Shown one piece after another: positions 34,480-44,530 of a stretch of DNA of 64,000 nucleotides. The stretch is from the NCBI RefSeq assembly GCF_004959855.1, contig NZ_SPNT01000002.1, forward strand, positions 734,520 to 798,519, in the 5' to 3' direction. The notes beneath the pieces were generated by a model that was not told where the DNA came from, did no database searches, and worked only from the letters and a program-made list of their open reading frames with translations. Source of the stretch: Nitratireductor sp. XY-223 (GTDB lineage: Bacteria > Pseudomonadota > Alphaproteobacteria > Rhizobiales > Rhizobiaceae). Every line of letters begins with the position of its first letter. Within the stretch, counting starts at the first letter, position 1. The position numbers and the translations under genes are program-made.

Positions 34480-35259
34480 ATGGTTGAATTCACACTTCCA
34501 AAGAACTCCCAGATTACCGGCGGCAAGACCTGGCCGAAGCCGGAGGGTGCGACCAACCTGCGCGAATTCCGCATCTACCGCTGGTCGCCGGACGACGGCA
34601 AGAACCCGTCCATCGACACCTACCATGTCGATCTCGACGACTGCGGCCCGATGGTCCTCGACGGCCTCTTGTGGATCAAGAACAAGGTCGATCCGACACT
34701 GACCCTGCGCCGTTCCTGCCGGGAGGGGATCTGCGGCTCCTGCGCCATGAACATCGACGGCACGAACACGCTCGCCTGCACGAAGGGCATGGACGAGATC
34801 GACGGGACGGTGAAGATCTACCCGCTGCCGCACCTGCCGGTCGTCAAGGACCTGGTGCCGGACCTCAACAATTTCTACGCCCAGCACCGGTCCATCGAGC
34901 CGTGGCTGAAGACCACCACGCCGGCGCCGGAGACCGAATGGCTGCAGTCGCATGAGGATCGCCTCAAGCTGGACGGGCTCTACGAATGCATCCTGTGCGC
35001 CTGCTGCTCGACCTCGTGCCCGAGCTACTGGTGGAACGGCGACCGTTATCTGGGCCCGGCGGTGCTGCTTCAGGCCTACCGCTGGCTGATCGACAGCCGC
35101 GACGAGGCGACCGGCGAGCGGCTCGACGAACTGGAAGACCCGTTTCGGCTCTACCGCTGCCACACGATCATGAACTGCGCGCAGACCTGTCCGAAGGGGC
35201 TCAACCCGGCGCTGGCGATCGCGGAAATCAAGAAGATGATGGTCGAGCGCCGCGTCTGA
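34480..35259 (+). CDS. sdhB: Succinate dehydrogenase iron-sulfur subunit SdhB
   Basis: 259 aa. The [2Fe-2S] cysteines are in [22 protein letters not shown]. The [4Fe-4S] and [3Fe-4S] ligands are in [17 protein letters not shown] and [17 protein letters not shown]. It passes electrons from FADH2 in SdhA to ubiquinone in SdhCD. Last gene of the operon; the downstream APC gene converges. Confidence 0.99.
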   Translation: MVEFTLPKNSQITGGKTWPKPEGATNLREFRIYRWSPDDGKNPSIDTYHVDLDDCGPMVLDGLLWIKNKVDPTLTLRRSCREGICGSCAMNIDGTNTLACTKGMDEIDGTVKIYPLPHLPVVKDLVPDLNNFYAQHRSIEPWLKTTTPAPETEWLQSHEDRLKLDGLYECILCACCSTSCPSYWWNGDRYLGPAVLLQAYRWLIDSRDEATGERLDELEDPFRLYRCHTIMNCAQTCPKGLNPALAIAEIKKMMVERRV

Positions 35260-35269
35260 CGGCGGGCAG

Positions 35270-36877
35270 TCACACTTCCAGGTCGCGCAGCACGGCCTTG
35301 TCGTAGCCGATGCGTGCAAGGATCGTATCGGCCTGCTCGTCGAACTGGTACTGGGTCAACGCCGAGCGCAGGGCAATCCTGTACATCACCGCGCAAAAGG
35401 CCGCACAGACAAGGATGTCGTAGCCTTCCGGTATCACGCCGAGACCGCCGAAGCTGCCCAGCCATGAGATGATGCCGATGCCCAGACAATAGGGCAGGAG
35501 CCAGGCCGCCTGGCGCAGGTCGAGCTCATCCCGGTCCAGGGTTCGCGCGCGGACGGCGAACAGCACCGCGCCGACCAGCATGGCGATGCCGAGAACCCTG
35601 ATGGTCTGCCAGCCGCTCCAGTAGACGATCAATGTCGCTAGTATGAAGGTCGCGTAGCCGACGGCCTTGACCGCCGGCAGCCTGAACGGGCGCCGGTAGT
35701 CGGAGGCAAGCGAACGCAGCGCCACGACGGCGACCGGACCGACGATGAAAGACAGCACCACCAGCGAGCTGTGGGCGGCGACAAGCTCGGTGAAATCGAG
35801 GAAGAGGACCGCCACCCAGCCAACCGCCAGATTGAGCAACAGGGCATTGAACGGAACCCCGAAGCGGGACAGTTTGGCGAACACCGCCGGCATGAAGCCG
35901 GACCCCGTGAGCGCCATGACCAGGCGCGCATTGGCGCCGACTGCGACAAGGGCAGAACCGAAGGGCGAAATGACCGCCGTCGCGTTCATCAGGCTGACAA
36001 GCCACAACAGGCCGAGGGCGGTTGCGATCGAGGCGAGCGGTCCGCCCGGGTGGTTGAAATGCAGTCCTTTCCAACCGTCTGACAGGTCTGAGGGCTGCAG
36101 CGCGCCGATGAAGGCGACCTGCAATCCGAAATAGATGATCAGGCAGATCAGCATGGCGACGATCAGGGACAGCGGCACGTTGCGGCCGGGATTGCGCACC
36201 TCGCCGGCCATGTCGATCGCGTGGCGGAAGCCGATCATGGACAGGATGACGCCGCCGGATGACACGGCCGACAGAACCCCGCGGGCGCCATCGGGGGCAA
36301 AGCCGCCGGCGGCGGTGAAATTGGCCGGCTCGAAAGCGGATGCGATGAACATGATGGCGATGACCATGGGCACGATCACCTTAACCCAGGTGACCGCGTT
36401 GTTGATGGCTGTGAAGAGCTTGACGCCGAAAGCGTTGAGCACGACAAAAATTGCCATCAGCACCAGTGTTGCCACCGATCCGGAAAAGGACAGGCTTTCG
36501 TAGCTTGTTCCCTCGAACATGAACGGCGCGTAACGGCCGAGGTAGCGGAGCGTCGCCTCCACCTCCACCGGCGCGGTCAGCAGGTAGCCGAGCCAGGCCG
36601 TCCATCCCATGGCGATGGAGACGACGTTACCGTGGGTGACCTGCGGGATGCTGGCGATGCCGCCCGGAAGCGGGAACATGGCCGAAATCTCGGCAAATGT
36701 CAGGGCGAGAAGCAGCATGGAAAAGGAGCCGATGATCCAGGCGACGATTGCGGCCGGTCCGGCGAGCTGCGCCGACAGCATGGGTGCAAACAGCCAGCCT
36801 GAGCCGATGATCCCACTGACGGCCAGGGCGATGAGGCCGAAGGGGCCGATTTCCCGCTTGAGACTGGGTTGCTGCAT
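35270..36877 (-). CDS. APC-family amino acid permease
   Basis: 535 aa with about twelve to fourteen membrane helices. The N-terminal signature is GPFGLIALAVSGIIGSGWLFAP, containing the GxxGSG-type substrate loop of APC transporters. EVRNPGRNVPLSLIVA is the conserved cytoplasmic loop. The substrate is unknown. ATG 36877 (MQQPSLKREIGPFG) is preferred to 36919 because the family N-terminus starts there. It is a single gene, convergent with sdhB. Confidence 0.9.
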   Translation of the reverse strand: MQQPSLKREIGPFGLIALAVSGIIGSGWLFAPMLSAQLAGPAAIVAWIIGSFSMLLLALTFAEISAMFPLPGGIASIPQVTHGNVVSIAMGWTAWLGYLLTAPVEVEATLRYLGRYAPFMFEGTSYESLSFSGSVATLVLMAIFVVLNAFGVKLFTAINNAVTWVKVIVPMVIAIMFIASAFEPANFTAAGGFAPDGARGVLSAVSSGGVILSMIGFRHAIDMAGEVRNPGRNVPLSLIVAMLICLIIYFGLQVAFIGALQPSDLSDGWKGLHFNHPGGPLASIATALGLLWLVSLMNATAVISPFGSALVAVGANARLVMALTGSGFMPAVFAKLSRFGVPFNALLLNLAVGWVAVLFLDFTELVAAHSSLVVLSFIVGPVAVVALRSLASDYRRPFRLPAVKAVGYATFILATLIVYWSGWQTIRVLGIAMLVGAVLFAVRARTLDRDELDLRQAAWLLPYCLGIGIISWLGSFGGLGVIPEGYDILVCAAFCAVMYRIALRSALTQYQFDEQADTILARIGYDKAVLRDLEV

Positions 36878-37101
36878 GTATTTCCGTTCCCCGCCGTGCG
36901 TTGTGCGGTGACTATGCATTCAATTGCGGCGCTTGGACAGGGGGCATGTTTTTCGGCTAACAATCCTTTGCGCACGGCGGTCGCGGCGACGCAGCGCTGC
37001 AATGTCACGTGCTCGTGACCGGGATTGACTTGTGCGCCGTCGCGGCTTCTGCGCCTATGGCGGCCGGAAACGGAATTCGAACAGACCGGAGCGAAAAAAC
37101 C

Positions 37102-37749
37102 ATGCGTAAAGTCCTGATCGTTGCCGCTCTTGCCGCCGGTGCCGCCGTCGCGGCGGTGGCGGGCTATGCGCCGATGACACCGGTTCAGGCGCAGGGCGAA
37201 CGCCCGGAGGATGTCGAAGTGGCGATCTTCGCCGGCGGCTGCTTCTGGTGCGTTGAGTCGGACTTCGACCATGTTCCGGGGGTCATCGAGACGATCTCGG
37301 GCTATACGGGCGGCCATCTGGACAATCCCTCCTACCGGGACGTCGTCTCGGAGACGACCGGGCATCGTGAGGCGGTCAAGATCACTTACGATCCGAAAAA
37401 GGTCAGCTATCAGCAGCTTCTCGACGTGTTCTTCCGCAGCGTCGACCCGACCGATCCGGACGGCCAGTTCTGTGACCGCGGCGAGAGCTATTCAACGGCG
37501 ATATTCACCCTCGACGAACAGCAGAAGATGCAGGCGGAAACGGCCAGCGCCGAGGCCATGAAGGCGCTCGGAAAGACAATCGCGACGCTGATCGTCCCGG
37601 CCGAGATGTTCTACCCGGCCGAGCAGTATCACCAGGACTATTATCTGAAGAACCCGGTGCGGTACCGCATTTACCGGCTCGGATGCCGGCGCGACGCGCG
37701 CATCGAGTCCCTGTGGGGCGAGGAAGCCCACAGCGGCATCGCCAAATAA
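37102..37749 (+). CDS. msrA: Exported peptide methionine sulfoxide reductase MsrA
   Basis: 215 aa. An N-terminal signal sequence ([21 protein letters not shown]) is followed by the MsrA catalytic motif FAGGCFWCVE, with C47 as the catalytic cysteine. The substrate region SGYTGG, the tail EQYHQDYYLKNP and later Cys are present. It reduces methionine-S-sulfoxide in oxidised proteins. The signal sequence places it in the periplasm, unlike the usual cytosolic MsrA. It is convergent with the YHYH-protein gene. Confidence 0.93.
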   Translation: MRKVLIVAALAAGAAVAAVAGYAPMTPVQAQGERPEDVEVAIFAGGCFWCVESDFDHVPGVIETISGYTGGHLDNPSYRDVVSETTGHREAVKITYDPKKVSYQQLLDVFFRSVDPTDPDGQFCDRGESYSTAIFTLDEQQKMQAETASAEAMKALGKTIATLIVPAEMFYPAEQYHQDYYLKNPVRYRIYRLGCRRDARIESLWGEEAHSGIAK

Positions 37750-37754
37750 CCGGG

Positions 37755-38912
37755 TTACCTGCCGCGCGCCGCGTCAAGGGCCCGCCTGATTTCGTTCGCG
37801 GGGATACCGAGCAGGCGCGATGCCTGCTGGAAGTCCGGCGGCGGCGGTCCTACTGCTTTGCGCAGCGTTTCGGTTGACACGCCAAGCTCTGCAGCCGCTT
37901 TCGACAGCACCTGTTCGCGCCCGCCCGGACCGCCCCTTCTTTCGGGCGGTCGCCGTCCCGCACCCTCCCGGGGCCGCTGCGGCGCGCCGCTTACCGACCC
38001 GGGCACATTGACGGGCGTTCCCATGAAACAGCCGATCGAATAGGGATACTCGTCGGTCATGTGGTAGTGGTAGAGGCTGCGCTGCTGGCCGTCCCAGTCA
38101 ATGACGTGCGCGTGGCCGTGACAGGCGTCCAGGTCGGCATTGGTCAGCGTCTTGCCGTCCTGCCCGTACTTTCCGAACATGCCGAACCCGTCGATGGCAT
38201 AGCCGACGAGATCCGAATGGCCGCCGGGCTGGGACCGCGTGTCGTCGATACACGGCGTCATGTTGTGATAGTGATACTGACCCCTCTCCTGCGGATGGCC
38301 GCCGCAGCTGTCCTGCATCTCATGTGCCGGTGCGTCGTCGCCGCGTCCGTCGAGCGCGTTGTACTGTGCCGCGTTGGTGAGCGAGAAGCCGATCATGCCC
38401 ATGGGAACACAGCTCGGCGCGGCCGCGACGGCGGGAACGGCCGGCAGTTCCAGCAGGATATCCTGCTCGGTGATGCGCCCGTTGTTCCTGTCGTAGCGGT
38501 AGGCCGGATCGCTGCGCCGGATCGGAAAGACGCCGGTCGGATGGGTGGGCAGATTGTTGGCGCGGACCACGCGCCTGTCCCCCTCCAGTTCAATCGATAT
38601 CCGCGCCGGCCATGTGACGGATCCCTCGACATGGGGCTTTTTCTCCGGGTTCCACGTGGATGCGCCGAGCCAGTCGCCCGATGAATGGGCGCCCGGCGTG
38701 TTCTTGTTGAAGCGTTGCTGGCAGGAAAAGACGTAGCCGGCCCTCGGCGCGTCCGTGATCTTGTCATCGCCCAGCGGCAGGTCATGCGCGGACGCGGCAT
38801 GAAGGCCCCCGGCCAAAAGCGCTGCCTGGCCCCCGGCCAGAAAGACGGCAGCGGTCGCGGAGTTCGAAAGGCTGCCCCGCAAGGCCCGTCGCATACTGCT
38901 TGCTTCCGGCAT
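37755..38912 (-). CDS. Exported YHYH-domain protein
   Basis: 385 aa. A basic N-terminus and hydrophobic stretch (MRRALRGSLSNSATAAVFLAGGQAALLAGGLHAASA) suggest export. The YHYH domain shows QYHYHNMTPC and SLYHYHMTDEYPYSIGCF, with VGYAIDGFGMFG and the His-rich CHGHAHVIDW between. These histidines could bind metal. A Pro/Arg/Gly-rich linker leads to a C-terminal helical module of about 60 aa (ELGVSTETLRKAVGPPPPDFQQASRLLGIPANEIRRAL) with two repeat-like LGV/LGI units. The biochemical role of the family is unknown. The start at 38912 is the first with a plausible signal. Confidence 0.85.
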   Translation of the reverse strand: MPEASSMRRALRGSLSNSATAAVFLAGGQAALLAGGLHAASAHDLPLGDDKITDAPRAGYVFSCQQRFNKNTPGAHSSGDWLGASTWNPEKKPHVEGSVTWPARISIELEGDRRVVRANNLPTHPTGVFPIRRSDPAYRYDRNNGRITEQDILLELPAVPAVAAAPSCVPMGMIGFSLTNAAQYNALDGRGDDAPAHEMQDSCGGHPQERGQYHYHNMTPCIDDTRSQPGGHSDLVGYAIDGFGMFGKYGQDGKTLTNADLDACHGHAHVIDWDGQQRSLYHYHMTDEYPYSIGCFMGTPVNVPGSVSGAPQRPREGAGRRPPERRGGPGGREQVLSKAAAELGVSTETLRKAVGPPPPDFQQASRLLGIPANEIRRALDAARGR

Positions 38913-39245
38913 GGCTTTCCCCCAGGGCGTGGTGTTGATCCAGGAAACACAAGCATGCGGACCGCGGCCCGGCCATGACAAGTTAACATTTCTTAATGTG
39001 TGGGCTGCACCGCCCGGGATGGCCATCGGCCGGGCCGAATTGCGGTGGGTTGCAACGGGCCGGCCCCGCGAGAAACCGGCCCGGAATCGGCGCGATGATC
39101 CGTTGCCGGTTTTGCGGCGTAGGAAGATTTGTGCAAATTTAATACAAATTTTGCCATCTTTGTGTATTGAATCCCGTCAACCCGATATAGGTGTTGACAT
39201 ATGGGGCAAGGGTGATTCCCGGGTTTTGCATGTGGGGATGAATTG
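38913..39245. other. Divergent intergenic region (YHYH gene / Omp19-like gene)
   Basis: About 330 bp. The right half (39122-39200) is AT-rich with a repeated AAATTT at 39135 and 39146, a TATAGG at 39186-39191 and a TTGACA at 39194-39199. These are promoter-like pieces, but I see no well-spaced -35/-10 pair. No ORF or RNA gene is evident. Confidence 0.4.
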
Positions 39246-39755
39246 ATGCGGAATGGAATAGTCGTGATCGCGCTGTGTGCGACGGTCGCTGTGGCGGGAT
39301 GCCAAAGAACCGGTTTCGGCGGCGGGTTCGGGCAGCCGTCGCCCCTGTCTCCGGCTCCGGTCGGCGATATCCAGAGCGGGCAGCTGCCACCGGCCGGGCA
39401 AAGCGATTTCCCGGACGCGCCGACAACGCAGGGTCCGAGCGAGCAGGAACTGCAGGCCGTTGCCGCGAATGCACCGGAGGTGACCCGCGATTCGATGGTC
39501 GGCCGCTGGACGATCTCGACCGGCGGCAACAGCTGCGATGTCTTCCTGGCGCTGACCAAGTGGACCGGCGGCTATCGCGCCGCCTCACGCGGCTGCAACG
39601 ACCAGGCGGCCCTGATCTCGGCCTGGGACGTGCAGGGCAAGCAGGTGATCCTCAACGACTCGTCCGGCAACCAGTTCGCGGCACTCTACAAGTCCGGCGA
39701 ACAGCGGTTTGACGGAACGACGGCGGCAGGCCAGCCGATCAGCCTCAACAGGTAA
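39246..39755 (+). CDS. Omp19-like outer-membrane lipoprotein, protease-inhibitor (AprI/Inh) family
   Basis: 169 aa. The signal peptide ends in the lipobox VAVAGC (Cys at about residue 19), so the mature protein is lipidated. A Pro/Gly/Ser/Gln-rich linker follows. The C-terminal domain of about 85 aa (MVGRWTISTGGNSCDVFLALTKWTGGYRAASRGCNDQAALISAWDVQGKQVILND) matches the Inh barrel of Brucella Omp19, with a cysteine pair. The family inhibits proteases in the periplasm or outside the cell. ATG 39246 is chosen; a TTG directly before it is not needed. Confidence 0.88.
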   Translation: MRNGIVVIALCATVAVAGCQRTGFGGGFGQPSPLSPAPVGDIQSGQLPPAGQSDFPDAPTTQGPSEQELQAVAANAPEVTRDSMVGRWTISTGGNSCDVFLALTKWTGGYRAASRGCNDQAALISAWDVQGKQVILNDSSGNQFAALYKSGEQRFDGTTAAGQPISLNR

Positions 39756-39792
39756 GCTGCGAAAACCGCACCGTGCGCGTGGACACTTCCCT

Positions 39793-40959
39793 ATGAGCAT
39801 CGCCGACCGGATCACCGTCTCCGAGCGCTATGGCGCGCTGGTCGACAGCGGTGAAATCGAGAGCGACGTTGCGCAGGAGTCGCTGGCAAAGGCCCTTGAC
39901 CGGGTGCTTTCGGAAATCGGCGAGCGGCGGCTGACCAGCAAGTCCAGCCATCTCGGCTGGCTTTTCGCGCGGCGGCACAAGAAGCTTCCCCCCATCCGGG
40001 GACTTTACATCCACGGCGCCGTCGGTCGCGGCAAGACGATGCTCATGGACCTTTTCTACGAGCTGATCGTCGCGCAGCGGAAAAGGCGGGTGCACTTCCA
40101 CGATTTCATGGCCGATGTGCATGAGCGGATCTACGCGCACCGCCAGGCGCTCAAGCGCGGCGAGACGAAGCAGGAGGATCCGATTCCGCCGGTGGCGTCC
40201 CAGCTTATCGCCGAGGCGTGGGTCCTGTGTTTCGACGAGTTCTCGGTCACCGACATCGCCGACGCGATGATCCTGTCGCGGCTCTTCGAACAGCTCTTCC
40301 AGCGCGGCTGCGTCCTTGTTGCGACCTCCAATGTGGAGCCGGACGACCTCTACCACAACGGATTGAACCGGCAGCTCTTCCTGCCTTTCATCGATCTCCT
40401 GAAGTCGCGGGTCGACGTCTTCAACCTCGATGCGCGGACCGACTACCGGCTGGAGAAGCTGAAGCAGCTGCCGGTTTACCTGACGCCGATCAACGACGCG
40501 ACGAAGATTGAAATGGCCAAGGCGTGGCGCGAAATGACCGTCGGCCACATCGCTCATCCGCACACGATCAGCGTCAAGGGCCGCGAGATCGAGGTGCCGC
40601 TGGAGGCCGGCGGTATTGCCCGTTTCACCTTCGACGAGCTGTGCGCGCGGCCGCTCGCGGCGAGCGACTACCACATCATCGCGCATCGCTATCACACGGT
40701 GTTTCTGGAAAATGTCCCGATCATGGACGAGGACCGGCGAAACGAGGCCAAGCGCTTCATCAATCTCGTCGACATGCTCTACGATGCGGGCACGAGGCTG
40801 ATCGTTTCCGCCGCCGCCGCGCCGGAGGATCTGTACGTCGGCAAGCGCGGGGCCGAGAGTTTCGAGTTCGCCAGGACGGCGTCCCGGCTCTTCGAAATGC
40901 AGAGCGCCGACTATCTTGCCGCCAGCCGGGCGGTCACCGACGTCGCCGAAAGCGCCTGA
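39793..40959 (+). CDS. zapE: Cell division protein ZapE (AFG1-like ATPase)
   Basis: 388 aa AAA-type ATPase. Walker A: IHGAVGRGKTMLMDLF. Walker B: VLCFDEFSVTDIADAM. Also RVHFHDFMADVHERI and the C-terminal HTVFLENVPIMDEDRRNEAKRFINLVDMLYD block of the AFG1 family. In Proteobacteria ZapE acts at the Z-ring under stress. ATG 39793 is chosen. Upstream of mdh, as in other rhizobia, but separated by 196 bp with a strong palindrome. Confidence 0.95.
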   Translation: MSIADRITVSERYGALVDSGEIESDVAQESLAKALDRVLSEIGERRLTSKSSHLGWLFARRHKKLPPIRGLYIHGAVGRGKTMLMDLFYELIVAQRKRRVHFHDFMADVHERIYAHRQALKRGETKQEDPIPPVASQLIAEAWVLCFDEFSVTDIADAMILSRLFEQLFQRGCVLVATSNVEPDDLYHNGLNRQLFLPFIDLLKSRVDVFNLDARTDYRLEKLKQLPVYLTPINDATKIEMAKAWREMTVGHIAHPHTISVKGREIEVPLEAGGIARFTFDELCARPLAASDYHIIAHRYHTVFLENVPIMDEDRRNEAKRFINLVDMLYDAGTRLIVSAAAAPEDLYVGKRGAESFEFARTASRLFEMQSADYLAASRAVTDVAESA

Positions 40960-40990
40960 CTTTGCTCAACCAGATGTGAAAGCACCTCGA

Positions 40991-41016
40991 AAACTCTTAC
41001 GTTTACGTAAGAGTTT
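40991..41016. promoter_or_regulatory. Perfect 11+11 bp palindrome upstream of mdh
   Basis: AAACTCTTACG (40991-41001), TTTA, CGTAAGAGTTT (41006-41016). The arms are exact complements and AT-rich, with no U-run after them. It lies 140 bp before mdh. More like a protein-binding site than a terminator, but a weak zapE terminator remains possible. Confidence 0.6.
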
Positions 41017-41026
41017 GTGCATCTAA

Positions 41027-42118
<1,092 letters not shown>

Positions 42119-42141
42119 CCGGAAATACGGGATTTCCATCC

Positions 42142-43338
42142 ATGAACATTCATGAATACCAGGCCAAGGCCCTGTTGAAGAGCTTTGGCGCACCGGTCGC
42201 CGAGGGCGTGCCGATCTTCTCCGCCGACGAGGCGGCAAATGCAGCGGCCAAGCTCCCCGGACCGCTCTACGTGGTCAAGACCCAGATCCATGCCGGCGGC
42301 CGCGGCAAGGGCAAGTTCAAGGAACTGCCGGCCGATGCCCAGGGCGGCGTGCGGCTCGCCCGCTCGGCCGACGAGGTCGTTTCCCATGCTTCCGAGATGC
42401 TCGGCAACACGCTGGTCACCAAGCAGACCGGCGCGCAGGGCAAGCAGGTCAACCGGCTCTATATCGAGGACGGCGCGGACATCGACCGCGAACTTTATCT
42501 CTCCATTCTCGTCGACCGGACGGTCGGCCGCCCGGCCTTCGTCGTCTCCACGGAAGGCGGCGTCGATATCGAGGCGGTTGCGGAAGAGACGCCGGACAAG
42601 ATCCTGACCCTGCCGATCGACCCGGATACGGGCGTCACCGAGGCCGACGCGGCGCGGCTTTGCGACGCGCTGGAGCTTTCCGGCGAGGCGCGCACCGACG
42701 GCATGGCGCTGTTTCCGGTCCTCTACAAGGCCTTTGTCGAAAAGGACATGAGCCTTCTCGAGGTCAATCCGCTGATCGTCATGAAAAACGGCCGGCTGCG
42801 GGTTCTCGACGCCAAGGTCTCCTTCGACGGCAACGCGCTTTTCCGCCACGATGACATCATCGCGCTGCGCGATACGACCGAGGAGGATGCGAAGGAAATC
42901 GAGGCCTCCAAGTTCGATCTCGCCTATGTGGCGCTCGACGGCAATATCGGCTGCATGGTCAACGGCGCCGGTCTTGCCATGGCAACGATGGACATCATCA
43001 AGCTCTACGGCGCCGAACCGGCGAACTTCCTCGATGTCGGCGGCGGCGCCTCCAAGGAAAAGGTCACCGCGGCCTTCAAGATCATCACCGCCGATCCGGC
43101 GGTCGAGGGCATCCTCGTCAACATCTTCGGCGGCATCATGCGCTGCGACACGATCGCCGAGGGCGTCGTCGCGGCGGTCAAGGAAGTGGGCCTCAAGGTG
43201 CCGCTGGTGGTGCGCCTGGAGGGCACCAACGTGGAGAAGGGCAAGAGGATCATCAATGAAAGCGGCCTCAACGTCATTGCCGCGGACGATCTGGACGACG
43301 CCGCCCAGAAAATCGTCAAAGCGGTGAAGGGGGCCTGA
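42142..43338 (+). CDS. sucC: Succinyl-CoA synthetase beta subunit SucC
   Basis: 398 aa. ATP-grasp domain at the N-terminus ([36 protein letters not shown]) and the ligase-CoA domain at the C-terminus ([39 protein letters not shown]). With SucD it makes ATP or GTP from succinyl-CoA. It starts 23 nt after mdh and ends 3 nt before sucD. Confidence 0.98.
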   Translation: MNIHEYQAKALLKSFGAPVAEGVPIFSADEAANAAAKLPGPLYVVKTQIHAGGRGKGKFKELPADAQGGVRLARSADEVVSHASEMLGNTLVTKQTGAQGKQVNRLYIEDGADIDRELYLSILVDRTVGRPAFVVSTEGGVDIEAVAEETPDKILTLPIDPDTGVTEADAARLCDALELSGEARTDGMALFPVLYKAFVEKDMSLLEVNPLIVMKNGRLRVLDAKVSFDGNALFRHDDIIALRDTTEEDAKEIEASKFDLAYVALDGNIGCMVNGAGLAMATMDIIKLYGAEPANFLDVGGGASKEKVTAAFKIITADPAVEGILVNIFGGIMRCDTIAEGVVAAVKEVGLKVPLVVRLEGTNVEKGKRIINESGLNVIAADDLDDAAQKIVKAVKGA

Positions 43339-43341
43339 TCC

Positions 43342-44253
43342 ATGTCGATTCTCGTCAACAAAGACACCAAGGTCCTTGTCCAGGGCCTGACCGGAAAGAC
43401 CGGCACCTTCCATACCGAGCAGGCGCTGGCCTATTACGGCACCAAGATGGTCGGCGGCATTCACCCGAAGAAGGGCGGCCAGGTCTGGACCGGCAACGTC
43501 GGCGACGGCACCGTCGACCTGCCGATCTTCGCCTCCGTCGCCGAAGGCAAGGAGCGCACCGGCGCCGACGCGTCGGTGGTCTATGTTCCGCCGGCCGGCG
43601 CCGGGGCGGCGATCATCGAGGCGATCGACGCGGAGATCCCGCTGATCGTCTGCATCACCGAGGGCATTCCGGTCTCCGACATGGTCAAGGTCAAGCGGCG
43701 GCTGGAGAAATCCTCTTCGCGGCTGCTCGGCCCAAACTGCCCCGGCGTTTTGACACCGGAAGAATGCAAGATCGGCATCATGCCGGGCAATATCTTCAAG
43801 AAGGGCTCGGTGGGCGTCGTGTCCCGGTCGGGAACGCTTACCTACGAGGCGGTGTTCCAGACCACGAACGAGGGTCTCGGCCAGACCACCGCCGTCGGCA
43901 TCGGCGGCGATCCGGTCAAGGGAACCGAGTTCATCGACGTCCTGGAGATGTTCCTTGCCGACGAGGAAACCAAGTCGATCATCATGATCGGCGAAATCGG
44001 CGGCTCGGCGGAAGAGGAGGCGGCACAGTTCCTCGCCGACGAGGCGAAGAAAGGGCGCTCCAAGCCGACGGTCGGTTTCATCGCCGGACGCACGGCGCCG
44101 CCCGGACGCACCATGGGCCATGCCGGCGCGGTGATTTCCGGCGGCAAGGGCGGTGCGGAGGACAAGATCGCCGCGATGGAGGAGGCGGGCATCCGCGTGT
44201 CGCCATCGCCGGCCCAGCTCGGCAAGACTCTGGTCGGATTGCTGAACGGTTGA
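43342..44253 (+). CDS. sucD: Succinyl-CoA synthetase alpha subunit SucD
   Basis: 303 aa. CoA-binding Rossmann domain ([23 protein letters not shown]-like start) and the phosphohistidine loop [16 protein letters not shown]. Also [23 protein letters not shown] and [12 protein letters not shown]. Partner of SucC. A strong GC-rich hairpin lies 8 nt after the stop. Confidence 0.98.
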   Translation: MSILVNKDTKVLVQGLTGKTGTFHTEQALAYYGTKMVGGIHPKKGGQVWTGNVGDGTVDLPIFASVAEGKERTGADASVVYVPPAGAGAAIIEAIDAEIPLIVCITEGIPVSDMVKVKRRLEKSSSRLLGPNCPGVLTPEECKIGIMPGNIFKKGSVGVVSRSGTLTYEAVFQTTNEGLGQTTAVGIGGDPVKGTEFIDVLEMFLADEETKSIIMIGEIGGSAEEEAAQFLADEAKKGRSKPTVGFIAGRTAPPGRTMGHAGAVISGGKGGAEDKIAAMEEAGIRVSPSPAQLGKTLVGLLNG

Positions 44254-44260
44254 GATTGAC

Positions 44261-44288
44261 GAAGGGCGGCATCGCGGTGCCGCCCTTC
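44261..44288 (+). terminator. GC-rich hairpin after sucD (no U-tract)
   Basis: GAAGGGCGGCA (44261-44271), loop TCGCGG, TGCCGCCCTTC (44278-44288): a perfect 11-bp stem. It lacks a U-run, so it may act as an mRNA stabiliser or partial terminator between mdh-sucCD and sucA. Confidence 0.55.
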
Positions 44289-44452
44289 AACGGCCCGGAA
44301 CACACAAAAGTGTCCGGCTAACGAAGCGCCGAAAGCGGCGCAATTCCGGTGTTCCCGAACCGCAATGGCGGCGGGAGCCGGCGAATATGCAAGGCGGGAC
44401 TACACAGTCAAAGGCCCACACTGCATATTTGATCTTTGGGTGGAAACGTGCC

Positions 44453-44469
44453 GTACCCGTAACGGGTAC
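44453..44469. promoter_or_regulatory. 17-bp palindrome upstream of sucA
   Basis: GTACCCGT (44453-44460), A, ACGGGTAC (44462-44469), with exact 8-bp arms. It lies 62-78 bp before the sucA ATG, within the 277-bp gap after sucD. Candidate operator for a separate sucA-sucB-lpdA promoter. Confidence 0.55.
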
Positions 44470-44530
44470 ACAACGCCGGGCGGCAGTGCCGCAACGTACC
44501 AAGGAGGCGGGGATACCTCGCAAAGGGCAG

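Noticed and set aside
32572-35319. A 915-codon open frame on the minus strand opposite sdhA/sdhB
   Set aside because: It is a GC-driven antisense frame to genes with full family matches; it has no recognisable domains.
38983-38996. TTAA pair resembling a CtrA site
   Set aside because: The spacer is six, not seven, bases, and neighbouring genes are not typical CtrA targets.
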